From assembly GCF_000497575.1 (NCBI RefSeq), contig NZ_APJI01000017.1, positions 1-50,581 of the forward strand: a DNA stretch of 50,581 bases. Direction: 5' to 3'. The stretch comes from Afipia sp. OHSU_II-C1. GTDB lineage: Bacteria; Pseudomonadota; Alphaproteobacteria; Rhizobiales; Xanthobacteraceae. The notes beneath the pieces are model-generated. The model was not told the DNA's origin and ran no database searches. It saw only the letters and a list, made by a program, of their open reading frames with translations. The position numbers and the translations under genes were made by a program. Position 1 is the first letter of the stretch. Every line of letters starts with the position of its first letter. Shown here in pieces: positions 7,824-16,881 of the stretch.

Positions 7824-8986
7824 CCCGCCGGGTTTGCATTTTTACCGGGGCGCGGTCGGATTTCGGCCTGCTGCAGCCCCTCATCCGCGCGGTGATGCTG
7901 GACGAGCAGCTTGAGTTGCAGCTCATCGTTTCCGGGTCCCACCTTGCGGCGGATTTTGGCATGAGCGTGAGAGAGATCGAGGGTGCCGGAATTCCGATTG
8001 CAAGGAAGATTGATATTCTCGGGGCGTCCGATGCTGCTGTCGATGTCGCGAGGGCCGCGGGCAGAGGTATGATCGGGGTTTCGGATGCTCTCGAAGAGCT
8101 AAAGCCGGACATCGTCGTTATTCTTGGCGATCGTTACGAAGCGCTGTCCGCGGCGTTCAGCTCGGTCATACTCGGGATTCCTGTTGCGCATCTGCACGGC
8201 GGAGAAATCACCGAAGGTTCCAGCGACGACAGTTTTCGCCATGCCATCACGAAAATGGCTTCGTTACATTTCGTGGCGGCCGAGCCATACAGGACTCGCG
8301 TTATCCAGATGGGAGAGAGTCCCGATCGGGTATTTCTGGTGGGCGGATTGGGTGTTGACGCGATGTCGCGCCTGTCATTGCTTGACCGCGGCGAGGTCGA
8401 GCGCCGGTTGAACTTTGTTATCGATAACCGCACGCTGCTCGCCACGGTCCATCCATCCACGGCAGGAGCGGATGACACGGGCCTTGAGTGTGAGGAAATG
8501 CTCGCTGCCCTGGAAATCGAACGCGATTTAAGAGTGGTGTTCACATTAGCGAACGCGGATGCTGGCGGACGAGCGGTCAACGAACAGATCAGGGCTTTCG
8601 TCGCCCGCAATCCCACCCGGAGCATCTGCTTTCCCTCGCTTGGTTCACAACTTTACTTTTCCTGCCTGAGATTTGTGAGGGGCGTTATCGGCAATTCGTC
8701 GAGCGGGTTGCTGGAGGCGCCCAGTTTCCACATCGGGACGATCAATATCGGCTCTCGGCAACAGGGCCGGCTGCGCAGTGCCAGCGTGATCGATTGTGCG
8801 CCGGACAGGCGGTCCATTGGCGAGGCTTTGGCGCACCTGTTCAGTGCGGAGTTTCAACGCGTGGTGGCATCAGCATCGAATCCCTATGGCAGCGGAGGCG
8901 CAACGCCCGAGATTATTAGAGTTCTCAAGGCGGCGGATCTCGGCAAGCTGCATACGAAATCGTTTTACGACATTCCGAAGGCTTGA
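7820..8986 (+). CDS. legG: hydrolysing NDP-sugar 2-epimerase (LegG/NeuC-like)
   Basis: A 388-residue GT-B-fold epimerase of the NeuC branch, which inverts C2 and releases the nucleotide to give a free mannosamine-type sugar for the synthase. It begins RRVCIFTGARSDFGLLQPLI, has VILGDRYEALSAAF and VAHLHGGEITEGSSDDSFRHAITKM with the catalytic acidic residues, and ends with the nucleotide-binding GVIGNSSSGLLEAPSF. The start is a GTG at 7820 overlapping the legI stop (GTGA); a longer start at 7757 would lie inside legI. It is distinct from the non-hydrolysing epimerase at 13550, so the window encodes both kinds. Confidence 0.88.
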   Translation: MTRRVCIFTGARSDFGLLQPLIRAVMLDEQLELQLIVSGSHLAADFGMSVREIEGAGIPIARKIDILGASDAAVDVARAAGRGMIGVSDALEELKPDIVVILGDRYEALSAAFSSVILGIPVAHLHGGEITEGSSDDSFRHAITKMASLHFVAAEPYRTRVIQMGESPDRVFLVGGLGVDAMSRLSLLDRGEVERRLNFVIDNRTLLATVHPSTAGADDTGLECEEMLAALEIERDLRVVFTLANADAGGRAVNEQIRAFVARNPTRSICFPSLGSQLYFSCLRFVRGVIGNSSSGLLEAPSFHIGTINIGSRQQGRLRSASVIDCAPDRRSIGEALAHLFSAEFQRVVASASNPYGSGGATPEIIRVLKAADLGKLHTKSFYDIPKA

Positions 8987-8994
8987 AGGCAAAG

Positions 8995-10032
8995 ATGGTG
9001 GACTGGAAGAACTTGCTGATTGGGCCGGACGCCTCGATCGAGGCAGCTATCCAGACGATCGATCAGGGTGGCGCACGCATCGCGCTGGTGGTCGACGCTG
9101 ATGGAAAGCTGCTGGGGACCGTGACGGATGGAGACGTTCGCCGCGCGATCATCGGTCACAAGGCGCTGACGGAAAGCATCGCGGGTGTGATGAATCCGCA
9201 TCCGCGCACGGTGACACATCCGTTGGATCGAAAAAAAGCCGTCGCACTGATGAATCAGTATCGTGTGATGCAGATTCCCGTCGTGGACGATCTGGGCCGT
9301 GTCGTCGGCATCGAAATGCTCGATGCCGCGGTGTCGGAACAGCGCCATGATAATTGGGTCCTGTTGCTGGCTGGCGGGTTCGGAACCCGCTTGCGTCCTC
9401 TGACGGATAGCTGTCCGAAGCCGATGCTTGATGTCGGCGGGAGGCCAATCCTGCAATCAATTATCGAGAGCTTCATCAGTCTGGGGTTTCACAAATTCTA
9501 TGTGTCGGTCCACTACATGCCTGAAGTCATCAAGAACCATTTTGGTTCGGGCGAGAACTGGAACGTCACGATACGTTACATCGACGAGGAGAAGCCGCTC
9601 GGCACAGCAGGCAGCCTGAGTCTGATGGACGATGTCGGCGACCTCCCGGTAATCGTGATGAATGGCGATCTGCTTTCGCGGGTCAACTATCTCGACCTGC
9701 TCAAATTTCACAAGGAGCATGGTGTCGCGGCGACGATTTGCAGCCGGGAGTTTGCTTATCAGGTGCCGTTCGGCGTGGTTAAATTTGAGGGCTACGATGT
9801 CCAGGAGATCGTCGAGAAGCCGCTTCAGAAGTGCTTTGTCAGCGCCGGCATTTATGTTGTCGAAGCCGATGTGATTTCGGAGATGCAGAGGGGGCAGGCA
9901 ATCGATATGCCGAACCTGCTGCAGAGCCTCATTGATCGCAAGCGCGGCGTTTGTACATTTCCTATCCACGAATACTGGCTCGATATTGGCCGCTTTTCTG
10001 ATTACGAGCGTGCCAATCGGGATTTTGAGTGA
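8995..10032 (+). CDS. ptmE: CBS-domain sugar-1-phosphate guanylyltransferase (PtmE-like)
   Basis: A two-part protein of 345 residues. Residues 1-115 carry two CBS repeats (LIGPDASIEAAIQTIDQGGARIALVVDADGKLLGTVTDGDVRRAI and a second copy). Residues 120-345 are a nucleotidyltransferase with LLAGGFGTRLRPLTDSCPKPML, VIVMNGDLLSRV, EKPLQKCFVSAGIYV and WLDIGRFSDYERAN. In Campylobacter the PtmE enzyme uses GTP and glucosamine-1-phosphate to begin the GDP-linked legionaminic pathway. The ATG at 8995 is preferred because GAAGG precedes it at a good distance; a TTG at 8983 overlapping the legG stop is possible. GTP rather than another NTP is inferred from family and context. Confidence 0.82.
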   Translation: MVDWKNLLIGPDASIEAAIQTIDQGGARIALVVDADGKLLGTVTDGDVRRAIIGHKALTESIAGVMNPHPRTVTHPLDRKKAVALMNQYRVMQIPVVDDLGRVVGIEMLDAAVSEQRHDNWVLLLAGGFGTRLRPLTDSCPKPMLDVGGRPILQSIIESFISLGFHKFYVSVHYMPEVIKNHFGSGENWNVTIRYIDEEKPLGTAGSLSLMDDVGDLPVIVMNGDLLSRVNYLDLLKFHKEHGVAATICSREFAYQVPFGVVKFEGYDVQEIVEKPLQKCFVSAGIYVVEADVISEMQRGQAIDMPNLLQSLIDRKRGVCTFPIHEYWLDIGRFSDYERANRDFE

Positions 10033-10036
10033 GCCA

Positions 10037-10858
10037 ATGACTGCTTTCCGCGACAAATTCAATCTTGCCGGAAAAGTCGCTATTGTGACCGGCGGTGCTG
10101 GTATTCTCGGTCAGAAATTCTGCGCGGGTTTGGCGGAGTTTGGCGCCAAGGTCGCTGTCATCGATGTTGATGAAGCGAGTGCGGGCGCGCTGGCCGCGCG
10201 GCTTTCGGCTGATTATGGCGCCGGGGCTATTGGTGTCGGCTGTAATATCGCAGAGCGCGACTCTGTGATCGAAATGTCGAAGAAGGTGATTGGCACCTTC
10301 GGTGGTGTGGATATTCTTCACAATAACGCAGCAACAAAATCGTCTGATCTCGCCGGCTTCTTCGCGCCCTTCGAAGATGTGTCGCTGGACACCTGGCGCG
10401 AGGTGATGTCAGTCAATCTTGACGGTGCGTTTCTGGTGTCGCAGGCGATCGGGCGCCAGATGATTTCGCAAGGGCGTGGCGGCAGTATCATCAATACCTC
10501 GTCGATTTACGGTATTCTCGGCGCGGACAAGCGCATCTATGAAGGTTCGCATTACCTGGGACGCGAGATTAACACGCCGGCTGTCTATGCGGCATCGAAA
10601 GCCGGATTGCTCGGATTGACGCGCTATCTCTCGACACACTGGGCCGCGCATAACATTCGCGTCAACGCGATTACGCCCGGCGGTGTTTCGAGCGGACAGA
10701 ATGACGAATTCAGGAACAAGTATAGCGCGCGCGTTCCAATGGGCCGCATGGCTGATAGCGATGAGATGGTGTCAGCGCTGCTGTTTCTTGCGTCAGATGC
10801 ATCCAGCTACATTACGGGGCAGAACATAGTCGTCGATGGTGGACTGAGTGCCTGGTGA
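10037..10858 (+). CDS. ptmA: PtmA-like short-chain dehydrogenase
   Basis: A classical SDR of 273 residues. The cofactor motif VTGGAGILGQKF lies at about residues 16-27, an acidic residue after VAVIDVDE suggests NAD, and NNAATKS matches the NNAG motif. The catalytic set is INTSSIYG and YAASK. The C-terminal IVVDGGLSAW is standard. PtmA oxidoreductases accompany PtmE in Campylobacter and take part in forming the glucosamine precursor for legionaminate. The start ATG lies 4 bp after the ptmE stop. The insertion GILGADKRIYEGSHYLGREINTP before the catalytic tyrosine is longer than in generic SDRs and typical of this group. The exact reaction is not deducible from sequence. Confidence 0.75.
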   Translation: MTAFRDKFNLAGKVAIVTGGAGILGQKFCAGLAEFGAKVAVIDVDEASAGALAARLSADYGAGAIGVGCNIAERDSVIEMSKKVIGTFGGVDILHNNAATKSSDLAGFFAPFEDVSLDTWREVMSVNLDGAFLVSQAIGRQMISQGRGGSIINTSSIYGILGADKRIYEGSHYLGREINTPAVYAASKAGLLGLTRYLSTHWAAHNIRVNAITPGGVSSGQNDEFRNKYSARVPMGRMADSDEMVSALLFLASDASSYITGQNIVVDGGLSAW

Positions 10859-12071
10859 CCAAAGGCAGCTGCATTCTCCCCAATTGCCGCAAAAGTCTCT
10901 GACTTTTTTCCTTTCTGGATATTACGGGCAGGGGAATCTCGGCGACGATCTGCTGTTGCGCGCAACGATCGAAGGCATTTGCCGCATTAGTCCGGCCCCG
11001 CGTTTTGTGATCCGTAATGAGGGCGATGTCGCGCTATTGAAGGGGGCAGCGGTTCCGGTCGAATTGACGGGAATCGACAGGATCGCATCGGATCAAACGA
11101 AATCCAAAGTCCGGCGCCTTGTTTCTACGCTCGCGGCCTATCGCCGGCATCTAAGACAATGCGACTGGTTTGTCTTCGGAGGGGGGACGGTCTTCCACGA
11201 ACGGTCATCGGTTGTTCCACTGGCGATGACGTTATTGGTTTGTTTGCTGGCGCGGCTTATGGGTGTGCGAATAGTGGCGCTTGGAGTCGGCGTGGCAACG
11301 CTGCGTTCGGCAATGGGCAGATTTCTGCTGAGGTATATTATTTCGCTGTCAGACGTATTCGCGGTTCGGGACGCAGCCGCGCTGGCTGAGTGCACTAGGG
11401 CGTGGGCGGGCCACCGGGTTATGTTGACCTCCGACCTCGTGTTCACAATGGCTGGTGGTCTTCGGGGCCCGGGGGAAGTATCGTCTTCGATGGGGGTGCC
11501 GGTTGTCGGCATCTCGGTGTATTCGCCAGCGCTTTTGCACCCGGAGACGGGTGATCGCATTTCCGCAGTCATGCGCGACGTGCTTGAGACCGTTCTCGTT
11601 CGCGGATGGCAGGTGGTGCTCATGGCGTTCCATCACAGCCATGAAGATTCGAAAACTCGGCTGGATCACAGCGCTTTGAAACAGCTTGGTGACGATGTAT
11701 CGCCTGAGTATCGGAATCAGATCAGGCATGTGGTCCTGGATGCAGCGAACATGACCGAGATCTTTGATGTGTTCTCGGAGATCAGTGTTCATTGTGGCAT
11801 GCGGTTCCATGGACATGTTTTGTCCGCGATTTTCGAAAGGCCTTTTGTCGGCGTCGCGGTCGATAACAAGATCGACGCGATCTGCGGGCTCTTCGAAATG
11901 CCTGTGGTTAATCTCGACAAAATTTCGGCTGACGCTGTCGTGAATGCCATCGATCAAGCGATAGCCAGCCGCATTGATCCTGCGTTGCTTGCCAAATGCG
12001 AAGAGGCTGCCGAAGCAAATTTTTCGCTATTGGCTGCCCGTCTTGCTGTGTTGCAGCCCGCGCGACCATAG
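10848..12071 (+). CDS. polysaccharide pyruvyl transferase family protein
   Basis: A protein of about 407 residues of the polysaccharide pyruvyl transferase (CsaB/WcaK) family. The N-terminus FFLSGYYGQGNLGDDLLLRATIEGI is diagnostic. FVFGGGTVFHERSS, VALGVGV and SDVFAVRDAAALAE follow. The C-terminal half has VVGISVYSP and the SVHCGMRFHGHVLSAIFERPFVGVAVDNKI signature. Members add ketal-linked pyruvate from PEP to sugars, or have diverged to other glycan roles. The GTG at 10848 (with GGTGGA just upstream) overlaps ptmA by 11 bp; a TTG at 10884 is an alternative. Overlap with the pathway genes implies it acts on the same glycan. One internal hydrophobic stretch (LAMTLLVCLLARLMGVRIVAL) is fold-internal, not a membrane anchor. 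Confidence 0.8.
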   Translation: MPGDQRQLHSPQLPQKSLTFFLSGYYGQGNLGDDLLLRATIEGICRISPAPRFVIRNEGDVALLKGAAVPVELTGIDRIASDQTKSKVRRLVSTLAAYRRHLRQCDWFVFGGGTVFHERSSVVPLAMTLLVCLLARLMGVRIVALGVGVATLRSAMGRFLLRYIISLSDVFAVRDAAALAECTRAWAGHRVMLTSDLVFTMAGGLRGPGEVSSSMGVPVVGISVYSPALLHPETGDRISAVMRDVLETVLVRGWQVVLMAFHHSHEDSKTRLDHSALKQLGDDVSPEYRNQIRHVVLDAANMTEIFDVFSEISVHCGMRFHGHVLSAIFERPFVGVAVDNKIDAICGLFEMPVVNLDKISADAVVNAIDQAIASRIDPALLAKCEEAAEANFSLLAARLAVLQPARP

Positions 12072-12092
12072 CCTCGCCGAAGAGTTAGAAGA

Positions 12093-13553
12093 ATGACTGA
12101 CCGCACACCACTGATTGCCGTGCACGGCTATGGAACGTATGCGATTTCGTATCGGCATATGATCGAAGTCGCAAAAACTGAAGCGTCCCACGTGCAATGG
12201 GCGATGCTGCTGCCGACGTCCCACCATCTTGACGTCGTTTCCGAAGTCCTCGACGCGGAGCGCATTCTTTGCCTCGAGTATGAGCAAAGCCGCGCCAGTT
12301 TGAGCATGCCGAATGAGGTTGAGCTCGCAGGCTATCGCGGAAATATCTTCACTGATATCGAAGCTGAAAAGAAGGTCTTCAAGCATCGGCCGGCGACGGA
12401 GCAGTTGATGCTCGCCGTACAGATCTATCGAATTTATAAGGACTTTCTGCTTCGCTTGAAGCCAACGCATCTTCTGATGGCCCATATCGAGACATTCGAT
12501 GGCAAGGTGCTGGTTTCGCTCGCGCAGGAGCTGAACATTCCGGTGTTGATCCCGACCGATCTGCGGCATCTGGGTGGCATATATTTCAGCCGCGATGTGC
12601 AGGAACAGATTCCGGATTATCGTCAGATCATCCCGGAGGGCAGGGAATGGGCTGCGAAGACGATCGCGGCGTTTCGGGCCAAGCCCGGTCCTGCTTTTAC
12701 GCCCGACATGTTTTTGGCGACCGGAGAAGATTTGTTGCCGATCGGCCGGAAATCGCTGCCCAAGCGCGCGTGGGGATTTGTCTCTCGCACTTGGAAGAAC
12801 CCGCGGCTGTTTGAGAGCGAATTGTTCCTGACAAGTCTGAAATACACGTTTCCAGGTATTGTCGAAGGGTTTCGGTCGATGCGTGGTTATCTCAACGGGC
12901 TGAATTATGACTCGAAGGAGCTGGCAGAACTACCACCCAGGTTTATCTACTATCCGCTGCAGGTCACGCCGGAGTCCTCGATCAACACGCCGGCCCCTTA
13001 CTACGTCGATCAGATGCGGGCGATAGATGCAATTCGCTTTGCCATGCCGAGCGACTGGACACTGGTTGTGAAGGAGCACAGGGCCTCGCTCGGTATCCGG
13101 CCCACATCGTTTTACCGTGCGTTGCGTCAGAAGGCCGGCGTTCACATCGCCCACGCAACAATGTCATCGATCGAGCTGATCAAGAAAGCCAAGGTAACGA
13201 TTTCTGTTACGGGAAGTGCGACGCTGGAAGCGTTTCTTCTGGGACGTCCTGCTCTTGTGCTCGGAGGGTGCTTTATCGCGGACTATCTTGGCGGTGTCTG
13301 TTCGATCGATGAACTTCCATCCAGAATTGCAGCGAGCGCCTCGTCGCCGCCGGACGACCAGAAAATCGCATCAACTCTCGCTGAAATTCACAGCGTTCGT
13401 TACGAATGCGTTTTTCGGCCTGCAGATGAGCCCGGATATTATGGCAACCGTGCAGAGAATGTCAGGCGCATGGTAGGTGCTGTGCTGGATCACATCAAAC
13501 GGCTTGATACGATGGATGACGGGCGGGGCGCCCTCGGCAATCAGTCATCATGA
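12093..13553 (+). CDS. KpsC/KpsS-like capsule transferase
   Basis: A 486-residue protein resembling the capsule polysaccharide synthesis/export family (KpsC/KpsS type). The family includes retaining transferases that use CMP-activated sugar acids such as Kdo. The C-terminal GT-B half shows FIYYPLQVTPESS, WTLVVKEHRASLG, SSIELIKKAKVTISVTGSATLEAFLLGRPALVLG and a conserved aromatic tail. The TGS motif is at residues 373-375. The N-terminal half is less recognisable but ordered as a Rossmann-like domain (THLLMAHIETFDGKVLVSLAQ). Since the operon makes a CMP-activated acidic sugar, this is the best candidate for its transferase. That role is inferred. Confidence 0.65.
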   Translation: MTDRTPLIAVHGYGTYAISYRHMIEVAKTEASHVQWAMLLPTSHHLDVVSEVLDAERILCLEYEQSRASLSMPNEVELAGYRGNIFTDIEAEKKVFKHRPATEQLMLAVQIYRIYKDFLLRLKPTHLLMAHIETFDGKVLVSLAQELNIPVLIPTDLRHLGGIYFSRDVQEQIPDYRQIIPEGREWAAKTIAAFRAKPGPAFTPDMFLATGEDLLPIGRKSLPKRAWGFVSRTWKNPRLFESELFLTSLKYTFPGIVEGFRSMRGYLNGLNYDSKELAELPPRFIYYPLQVTPESSINTPAPYYVDQMRAIDAIRFAMPSDWTLVVKEHRASLGIRPTSFYRALRQKAGVHIAHATMSSIELIKKAKVTISVTGSATLEAFLLGRPALVLGGCFIADYLGGVCSIDELPSRIAASASSPPDDQKIASTLAEIHSVRYECVFRPADEPGYYGNRAENVRRMVGAVLDHIKRLDTMDDGRGALGNQSS

Positions 13554-14698
13554 AAAAAATGAAAGTATTCATTGCCCTGGGGACGCGGCCAGAGGCTATC
13601 AAGCTTGCGCCGCTGATTTTGTGCTGCCGGGCGACCGGGTATGTCGACGTGACGGTGTGCAACACGGGGCAGCATAAATCGCTGGCGCGCGACATGCTGA
13701 ATGCGTTCGGCATCGAAGCGGACGTCGATCTGGATGTTATGCGTCCTGGCCAGACCCTTACTGAGATCACGACGAATATACTCAAGGCGATCGAAGTCCC
13801 GCTGAAAGACAGGGAACCAGACTGGGTCGTGGTTCAGGGCGACACCACGACAAGTTTCACGGCGGCGCTCGCGGCGTTCTACCAGAAAATTCCCGTTGCG
13901 CATGTTGAAGCAGGACTTCGGACCGGCGACCGCTACTCTCCCTGGCCTGAAGAAATCAACCGCCGTCTCAATTCGGCTCTGGCGACAGCGCACTTTGCAC
14001 CCACCGAGCGCAGCCGTTTGAACTTGATTGCAGAAGGTATTTCTCCGGATCTGATCACAGTAACAGGTAACACCGGTATCGATGCGCTTTTGCAAGCTGC
14101 GAGAATCCTCGATGAGGATGCTGGGAGAAATGAAGCCGTTGTCCGCGAGCTTGTCGCGCGTGGATTGACGTTCTTGTCAACCGGAGATCAAGCGAAGAAT
14201 GTTGTTGTCGTCACGGCGCACCGTCGCGAGAACTTTGGTGAGGGCATTGAGTCGATTTGCAGGGTGATTGTGGCGCTTGCCAAACGATATCCGAATCTCA
14301 AATTCGTTTTCCCCGTTCACCCCAATCCCGAGGTCACAAGCCCCGTCGATCGCATTGTCAGGACGGCAGGGTGCGCCAATATTTTTCTGATCGAACCGCT
14401 CGACTATTTTCCCTTTACCTATCTGCTTAAGGGCGCGCGGTTGGTCCTCAGCGATTCGGGCGGCATTCAGGAGGAGGCTGTGTCGCTGGGAAAGCGGCTT
14501 GTCATCCTGCGTGAGGCCACTGAGCGCGTCGAACTTGTAGGCCAGTCCGATGTCTGGATCGTCGGCACCGACCAGCGGCTGATTGTTGATGCCGTGGATG
14601 CAGCGCTTAACAAAACGTCGGATTGCAAGCGGCTGGACATATTCGGTGACGGCCATGCCTCGCAGCGGATCGTCAACGCACTCGACGCATCACGATGA
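13550..14698 (+). CDS. wecB: non-hydrolysing UDP-GlcNAc 2-epimerase (WecB-like)
   Basis: A 382-residue epimerase that interconverts UDP-GlcNAc and UDP-ManNAc. Characteristic motifs are GTRPEAIKLAPLI (residues 11-23), VVQGDTTTSFTAALAAF, VAHVEAGLRTGDRYSPWPEEINRR, VVTAHRRENFG and SDSGGIQEEAVSLGK. The start overlaps the previous stop (ATGA); a second ATG lies three codons in. It may feed ManNAc or ManNAcA units to the glycan, or supply the uronic-acid module further downstream. It does not replace LegG, which has the hydrolysing NeuC architecture. Confidence 0.92.
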   Translation: MKKMKVFIALGTRPEAIKLAPLILCCRATGYVDVTVCNTGQHKSLARDMLNAFGIEADVDLDVMRPGQTLTEITTNILKAIEVPLKDREPDWVVVQGDTTTSFTAALAAFYQKIPVAHVEAGLRTGDRYSPWPEEINRRLNSALATAHFAPTERSRLNLIAEGISPDLITVTGNTGIDALLQAARILDEDAGRNEAVVRELVARGLTFLSTGDQAKNVVVVTAHRRENFGEGIESICRVIVALAKRYPNLKFVFPVHPNPEVTSPVDRIVRTAGCANIFLIEPLDYFPFTYLLKGARLVLSDSGGIQEEAVSLGKRLVILREATERVELVGQSDVWIVGTDQRLIVDAVDAALNKTSDCKRLDIFGDGHASQRIVNALDASR

Positions 14699-15939
14699 AA
14701 GTATTGGCGATTTCTTACGCCCTGCCGCCGATGTTGTATCCGCAGGCAATTCAGATCGGCAGGCTGCTTTCTCACAGTCGGCTATCGATTTCAGCGGTTT
14801 CGGGTGGCGACAGAGTGGATGAGGCGGGGTTCGGCAAGCATGTCGAGCACCACATTGTACCGTTCAAGAGTGAGGCGAAGGGGATTTTGCATTCGCTCGG
14901 TATGAGGGTCGTTCCGTTCTATGGCACGATGCCGGACGCGTTCCGCGCGTGGATCGATCTGGCTTACGCCGCCATCTGCAGCATTGTTGAACGGCAAGGC
15001 AAACCGGATTTGATCGTCACTTTCGGAGAGCCGATGAGCGATCACCTTCTGGGGATTCGCCTGAAGCAAGCGTTCAGTATCCCTTGGCTCGCGCATTTCA
15101 GCGATCCGTGGTCCGACAATCCCTTTCGTAACATCCAGCCGCTGTCGAAGTTCGCAAATCGCGTACTCGAACGGCGCGTTCTGGAACGCGCCGATGCCGC
15201 TGTGTTTACATCCGATGAAACCGTCGATCTCGTCTATCGTAAGTATGATCGATCTCTTCGGAGCCGATCGTCGGTTCTGTCGCATGCATTCGATCCCGAT
15301 GCTTACGCCGGTGAAGCGGAGATGGAAATGTCGGGGCCGATTGTCCTGCGATACATTGGCAATTTCTATGGCCATCGCAGCCCCCGTCCGTTAGTTGCTG
15401 CGCTCGCTCGGATTTATTGCGACACCCCTGACGTGCTTGCTGATGTGCGCGTCGAACTGGTGGGCGGAATTCCAGAGCGGATGCGACGCTCGGGAGAGTG
15501 GAGAACGCTGCCGGAAGGACTACTGATTACCCGTGGCAGCGTGTCGTATGCGGAATCACTTCGTCTCATGAAAACGTCGGACATCTTGCTGACGATTGAT
15601 GCGCCCGCGCGTGAGAGCGTGTTCTTTCCAAGCAAACTTGCGGACTATATCGGTGCCGGCAGACGGCTCGTGGGGATCGTGCCGCCAGGCGCAGCTGCTC
15701 GCATTATGGGTCAATGTGGCGGAAGGTCGGTTTCGCCAACGGCTCCAGTTGCGGACGTGGCTGACCTGTTGCGTGATGAAATCGCTGCGGCCCGCTCGCA
15801 GCGAAAGATTGGCGTCTCAAGGCAGGCGCCTGGACAGAACGCGTCTCGTTACGATATTGCGAATGTCGCACCGATGTTTGATGCCCTCTGCCGCTCGACG
15901 GTCGAAGTTGCCCGACAGCGTGCGGGAGCGCTGCCATGA
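14695..15939 (+). CDS. glycosyltransferase, GT-B fold (GT4-like)
   Basis: A 414-residue GT-B glycosyltransferase. The N-terminal acceptor domain opens with MKVLAISYALPPMLYPQAIQIGRLL, a common GT4 opening. Later come DLIVTFGEPMSDHLLGIRLKQ, WLAHFSDPWSDNPF, the linker ERRVLERADAAVFTSDETVDLV, and a donor domain with VLRYIGNFYGHRSPRPLVAAL and DAPARESVFFPSKLADYIGAGRRLVGIVPPG. The EX7E motif is degenerate (ESVFFPSKLADY), so the exact family number is uncertain. The ATG overlaps the wecB stop by four bases. Donor and acceptor cannot be read from sequence; it presumably adds one residue of the lipid-linked repeat at the cytoplasmic face. Confidence 0.75.
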   Translation: MKVLAISYALPPMLYPQAIQIGRLLSHSRLSISAVSGGDRVDEAGFGKHVEHHIVPFKSEAKGILHSLGMRVVPFYGTMPDAFRAWIDLAYAAICSIVERQGKPDLIVTFGEPMSDHLLGIRLKQAFSIPWLAHFSDPWSDNPFRNIQPLSKFANRVLERRVLERADAAVFTSDETVDLVYRKYDRSLRSRSSVLSHAFDPDAYAGEAEMEMSGPIVLRYIGNFYGHRSPRPLVAALARIYCDTPDVLADVRVELVGGIPERMRRSGEWRTLPEGLLITRGSVSYAESLRLMKTSDILLTIDAPARESVFFPSKLADYIGAGRRLVGIVPPGAAARIMGQCGGRSVSPTAPVADVADLLRDEIAAARSQRKIGVSRQAPGQNASRYDIANVAPMFDALCRSTVEVARQRAGALP

Positions 15940-16838
15940 GCGCTTGCCCTTTGTGTGGATCGAAGGGGAACTGGCCGATGCGCTGGACAGCCGATCCAGC
16001 CGTTCGGCAGTGGCGCCTGGAACGTGGGGATAACCGCGCCTATGCGTGGTCGCTGTGCAAGACATGCGGGATTGGCTACCCGGCCTTCCAGCCGTCGTCA
16101 GATCTACTTTCCTTTTTCTGGAATCGCGACCGGCAGGACGGGTTCGACAGCGATGCGCAGAGTGAGGCTGCCTGGGCAGGCAGGAGGGCGGCCAGCCAGA
16201 AAAACGCGGCGCGCACTTTCGGTATGTTTGCGCCCATGCATGCGGGCCGGCCCGGCCGGTTCATCGACATTGCTTGTGGTCTGGGCGAAACAGTAAAGTA
16301 CTTCTCCGATCGTGGTTGGGATGCGCGCGGCATTGATGCAGATCCGGCGCTCAAGCGCTTTCATGAACGGATCGGAATACGATCCGAAATCGGGCAAATC
16401 GAAGTCGCCGAGATCGATGGAAAATTTGATATCATCCATGTTTCTCACGCAATCTACTTCATTACGAACCCCGGCGAATTTCTGGAGCGCCTCAAGTCCT
16501 CCCTGAATCGGGGTGGGCTGCTGTGTATTGTTATTTCGAATTTCCTCGCGCCCGAGGACCCAGGTCTTCCGGGTTATGCGCACAGCTTTCTCCCGACGGC
16601 CGGCTCCATGCGCTATGCTCTGGCAAGGGCGGGCTATGAGATTGTTCTCTCCCGGAAAAAATCGGGGAGCATCTATATTGCTGCTCGCCGAGGGGAGGGA
16701 CAGCTTCCCAAAGTTTATCCGCAGCTCATTCGCCTTGGCTATCGTACAAAAGGCTTGCGATACTCGCTGATTGGCCGGCCAAAGCTCCTGCTACATCGGG
16801 TTGCGAAGCAGGTTCTGTCGTGGGCAGGTCTGCGTTGA
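15936..16838 (+). CDS. class I methyltransferase with N-terminal zinc ribbon
   Basis: A 300-residue protein. Residues 4-7 (CPLC) and a later CKTC near residue 42 form a four-cysteine zinc-ribbon-like module. A SAM-binding domain follows: FIDIACGLGETVKYFSDRGWDARGIDAD is motif I plus the acidic loop, and FDIIHVSHAIYFITNPGEFLERLKSSLNRGGLLCIVI gives motifs II and III. Similar zinc-ribbon methyltransferases act on deoxysugars or nucleotide-linked sugars in glycan and antibiotic clusters. The start overlaps the previous stop (ATGA). Target and position of methylation are unknown. Confidence 0.78.
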   Translation: MSACPLCGSKGNWPMRWTADPAVRQWRLERGDNRAYAWSLCKTCGIGYPAFQPSSDLLSFFWNRDRQDGFDSDAQSEAAWAGRRAASQKNAARTFGMFAPMHAGRPGRFIDIACGLGETVKYFSDRGWDARGIDADPALKRFHERIGIRSEIGQIEVAEIDGKFDIIHVSHAIYFITNPGEFLERLKSSLNRGGLLCIVISNFLAPEDPGLPGYAHSFLPTAGSMRYALARAGYEIVLSRKKSGSIYIAARRGEGQLPKVYPQLIRLGYRTKGLRYSLIGRPKLLLHRVAKQVLSWAGLR

Positions 16839-16881
16839 AACTCGCAGCACACGCGTCGTAGCGCGGCCGGGTCCTTTTTCC

